From Treponema sp. (GTDB lineage Bacteria > Spirochaetota > Spirochaetia > Treponematales > Breznakiellaceae), in NCBI GenBank assembly GCA_031278755.1, contig JAITJV010000005.1, forward strand, positions 1-8,460: a DNA stretch of 8,460 bases, in the 5' to 3' direction. The notes under the pieces were generated by a model. The model worked only from the letters and a program-made list of their open reading frames with translations. It had not been told where the DNA came from and did not search any database. Below are positions 6,310-8,460 of the stretch, piece by piece; position 1 is the stretch's first letter, and each line of letters starts with the position of its first letter. Both the position numbers and the translations under genes were made by a program.

Positions 6310-6505
6310 GACTACGCTGAATATAGAAGGAATGTCCTGCGAACACTGCGTCAGGCATGTTACCGAAGCCCTTGAGGGCATGGCGGGGGTTGCTTCCGCA
6401 AAAGTGAACCTGAAAAAAAAGAGCGCCCTTGTTAACCATAAGGAAACGGTAACTTTGGAAGCGATGAAGGCCGCCGTAGAGGAAGCCGGTTACACTATTA
6501 ACTAG
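6305..6505 (+). CDS. Heavy-metal-associated (HMA) domain protein, CopZ-like
   Basis: Small cytoplasmic metal carrier of 66 residues, the usual size of a single HMA (ferredoxin-like beta-alpha-beta) domain. It has the metal-binding motif GMSCEHC with Cys12 and Cys15 and a typical end (AAVEEAGYTIN). Proteins of this family commonly carry Cu(I) to P-type ATPases or regulators, but no copper ATPase lies in the window, so the partner is unknown. ATG 6305 is chosen over an in-frame ATG at 6272 because AAAAGGGGG stands four bases before it and the domain begins there. It is divergent from the reductase/metal-transporter operon. The stop TAG (6503-6505) is completed by the first base of the second palindromic element. 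An assignment to another HMA metal ion (for example mercury) is possible. Confidence 0.93.
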   Translation: MKTTLNIEGMSCEHCVRHVTEALEGMAGVASAKVNLKKKSALVNHKETVTLEAMKAAVEEAGYTIN

Positions 6506-6548
6506 TGTCTGTCTATAATGTGTCTACATTATAGACAGACTCTAACTA
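6499..6548. mobile_element. 38-bp palindromic element, copy 2, with 6-bp flanking direct repeats
   Basis: The element is 6505-6542: left arm GTGTCTGTCTATAATG, centre TGTCTA (6521-6526), and a right arm matching the reverse complement except for one base (T at 6541). TAACTA stands on both sides (6499-6504 and 6543-6548), different from the TAAATA around copy 1. The centre is the reverse complement of copy 1's centre, so the two copies face in opposite directions. It sits on the metallochaperone stop codon and would form a hairpin at that mRNA's 3' end. It also lies 52 bp before the start of the outer-membrane protein gene. No poly-T tract follows, so it is not a standard terminator. Confidence 0.65.
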
Positions 6549-6594
6549 GCGGGAAAGGCTTATCAAAACGAGCTTTTTAAAGTAGACTTGATAC

Positions 6595-8460
6595 ATGAAG
6601 CGTACAGTACTGTTTTTCACCGTCTTTTGCCTCCTCTTTCCGGCGCTCGGGGCGCAGCAATACAATTCGATTCCTCTTGACAGTGACGCCTACACCGTAA
6701 TAGAGAGCGCCGTTCTCCGCGGCCGTCTAACGCAGCCGTCTTCGGCAAAGCCCTGGTCCCTTGCGGCGATCAGGGACATGCTTGTTGAAATTCGCAGCGC
6801 GGGAATTTCGCGGCAGGAAAGTGAAATAGTACAGGGGCTTCTGCAGTCCTTTGAACGCCAATACGGCCTGAGTTACGCCGACGGGCGCTACTATACCGAA
6901 AAATTCCTTTCAAACGGAACCCGTTTTTCTTTTGAAGGGGGCCTTAACTGGGAGAGCAATTTTTCCTTCAGGGTCCCCTCCCCCGCTTTCGGCAGCATCA
7001 ATGTAGGAACCTTATATATCGCCGGAGATATGGGGAGTTATCTTTCCTGGAATTTCAATTTACTGGGCGGTTTTATGTACGTCGACCGGGATTTTCTTGG
7101 CATAAGGCCCAATCCGCCGTACATAGATACAAAATACGGAAGGCCGTCCAACCCCTACGGCGGGCCGCCGTACACAGACGACAACGGCCTCCCTATCACC
7201 CACGAGTATTATTATGATATTCCACAGCAGTCCTTTTCTTTTGTTTATTCCATACCGGCCTGGTTTCCCGGAACTTTTACCAAACGCTGGGAAGGAGCCG
7301 TATTTCCCCCTTCCGATCTGGGCGGCTACCATCCCTGGCCCGACAGATTCGCCTTTGGCTATGAGATCATCTCGGAAATAAACGCCGCTTTTTTTGAAAA
7401 GCGCCTGGAATTGCGCTTCGGCAGGATGAGGCGGGACTGGGGTCCCGGAAACGGGGAAAGCCTCGTCCTTAACGCCGCGGCCCGCCCCTTTGTAGCTTTT
7501 GAGGGAGGCGTCCGGGTAACAAACTGGCTGCATTTTTCCATTCTTACAGGCGGGCTTGAATATGTGAAAATATCAAACCAATGGATGGACGCCGATCCTT
7601 TTCAGAATTTATTTACTCTTACCATGCTGGAACTGGATCCGGGGAAATACGTTCATATTGATTTCGGCAGCGCCAATATATGGCCGAAAAGGTTCGACAT
7701 CGGTTATATCTTTCCGGTCAACAGCAACTTCTTTTATCAAAACAACATAGGCGACTTTGACAACCTCGCCCTCTACGGGGATATTGAACTACGCCTGCCG
7801 GGAACGGGAAAGCTGTGGGGCAGCCTGTACCTTGACGAAGCCCGGCCCGACAAGGGCATAAAACAGCTTTTCCGCCTGGACCGGAACATGTACGCCATAC
7901 AGGGGGGCGTAAAGGCCGACATTCCCTGGCTTCCCTTTGCGTCCCTTACCCTGAGGTACACCAAGATTGAACCTTACTGCTACACCCATGAATATACCGA
8001 AACGCCATGGACCCGCGTCCCCATGGACACCTCCTATGTAAACAACGGCGAATCCCTCGGATTTTACCTGCCGCCCAACAGCGACGAAGCGCTGATACGC
8101 TTTGAATCCATGCTGCTGGCGGGGACAAAAATCCATTTTCAGTATCAAATGATACGCCACGGGGCCGACTGGGGAAGCGGCCGGGTAGACGGCTCTTCTC
8201 TGGGGGACAAGATATACAAGGACGCCAACACGGAGAAAAACTTTCTTAAAGACGGCGTTTACGAGTGGAACCATGTATTCAAGATAGGCGGAACCTACAG
8301 CCTTAAAACCAGGAATATCCCCGTCTCGGTTTTCGCCGAAGCCGGCATAGTCGTTACACGCTTCACCAAGGGCGGGCAGACGGTTTTTGATCCGGCTACA
8401 GGCTATGTAATAAGGGAAGAAACGGACAACCTCCGGGGCCTCAAGGAAAACATCATCATT
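6595..8460 (+). CDS. Outer-membrane beta-barrel protein, Wzi-like capsule-assembly type, 3' end outside window
   Basis: Open from ATG 6595 to the window edge (622 codons, no stop). It begins with a clear signal peptide (MKRTVLFFTVFCLLFPALGA, cleavage likely before QQ). A short alpha-helical segment follows (SIPLDSDAYTVIESAVLRGR, then a Pro/Trp turn and two amphipathic helices to about residue 90). After that come many alternating aromatic/polar strands typical of an outer-membrane barrel. The layout and the motif GRMRRDWGPGNGESLVL (276-292) resemble Wzi-family proteins, which in other bacteria anchor capsule polysaccharide at the outer membrane. This is a resemblance judged by eye; an uncharacterised spirochaete barrel is possible. 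No strong ribosome binding site is seen (AAAGTAGA about 10 bases upstream is weak). The region 6549-6594 shows no strong promoter; an imperfect stem lies at 6554-6578. Confidence 0.75.
   Translation, partial: MKRTVLFFTVFCLLFPALGAQQYNSIPLDSDAYTVIESAVLRGRLTQPSSAKPWSLAAIRDMLVEIRSAGISRQESEIVQGLLQSFERQYGLSYADGRYYTEKFLSNGTRFSFEGGLNWESNFSFRVPSPAFGSINVGTLYIAGDMGSYLSWNFNLLGGFMYVDRDFLGIRPNPPYIDTKYGRPSNPYGGPPYTDDNGLPITHEYYYDIPQQSFSFVYSIPAWFPGTFTKRWEGAVFPPSDLGGYHPWPDRFAFGYEIISEINAAFFEKRLELRFGRMRRDWGPGNGESLVLNAAARPFVAFEGGVRVTNWLHFSILTGGLEYVKISNQWMDADPFQNLFTLTMLELDPGKYVHIDFGSANIWPKRFDIGYIFPVNSNFFYQNNIGDFDNLALYGDIELRLPGTGKLWGSLYLDEARPDKGIKQLFRLDRNMYAIQGGVKADIPWLPFASLTLRYTKIEPYCYTHEYTETPWTRVPMDTSYVNNGESLGFYLPPNSDEALIRFESMLLAGTKIHFQYQMIRHGADWGSGRVDGSSLGDKIYKDANTEKNFLKDGVYEWNHVFKIGGTYSLKTRNIPVSVFAEAGIVVTRFTKGGQTVFDPATGYVIREETDNLRGLKENIII

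Noticed and set aside
1379..6548. The two inverted palindromes as ends of a 5.1-kb composite transposon or invertible segment
   Set aside because: Each copy has its own flanking direct repeat, no recombinase gene lies between them, and the interior is an ordinary operon plus a pseudogene. Independent insertions explain this better.
6554..6578. Intrinsic terminator for the metallochaperone gene
   Set aside because: The stem AAAGGCT/AGCTTTTT is short and needs a bulge, and only a short T-run follows.
7060..8274. Minus-strand open frames in the right part of the window
   Set aside because: They are antisense to the uninterrupted 622-codon outer-membrane protein frame that starts with a signal peptide.

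Overview
The window looks like part of a spirochaete chromosome, most likely a treponeme of the insect-gut type. This is inferred from the GC-rich but hairpin-dotted sequence, a decayed chemotaxis-receptor gene of the kind abundant in treponemes, a relaxed spirochaete-style lipobox on the metal-binding lipoprotein, and a large outer-membrane protein. No rRNA, tRNA, CRISPR array or transposase gene was found. The species assignment is an inference that only a database search could confirm.

Layout. (1) 1-987, plus strand: an EamA-family (DMT) membrane transporter whose first codons lie left of the window. (2) 988-1346: a noncoding stretch with several strong hairpins. (3) 1347-2468, plus strand: the wreck of a methyl-accepting chemotaxis protein (MCP) gene. 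It carries a 38-bp palindromic element just inside its 5' end, a 189-bp hairpin-rich insert in the sensor domain, and a deletion that removed nearly all of the cytoplasmic signalling domain. (4) 2486-6230, minus strand: a tight four-gene operon reading, in transcription order, aldo/keto reductase with a C-terminal double 4Fe-4S domain, then a cluster-9 (zinc/manganese type) ABC transporter as binding lipoprotein, ATPase and permease. The reductase stop and the lipoprotein start share a base (TGATG), and the ATPase stop and permease start overlap by 4 bp. (5) 6231-6304: a short divergent promoter region. (6) 6305-6505, plus strand: a 66-residue heavy-metal-associated (CopZ-like) protein. (7) 6505-6542: a second copy of the palindromic element, sitting exactly on that gene's stop codon. 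(8) 6595-8460, plus strand: a secreted outer-membrane beta-barrel protein resembling the Wzi-like capsule-assembly family, running off the right end.

How the genes relate. The divergent pair at 6230/6305 puts a copper-type metallochaperone opposite an operon for divalent-metal uptake plus an iron-sulphur reductase, so the middle of the window has a metal-handling theme. The outer genes (EamA exporter, Wzi-like barrel) are ordinary envelope functions.

The most unusual signal is the pair of 38-bp palindromes at 1385-1422 and 6505-6542. They share 16-bp arms, apart from one base, carry central hexamers that are reverse complements of each other, and are each flanked by their own 6-bp direct repeat (TAAATA and TAACTA). 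This looks like target-site duplication by a very small non-autonomous mobile element. Each copy holds three hexamer sites at 11-bp spacing and a TATAAT on both strands.
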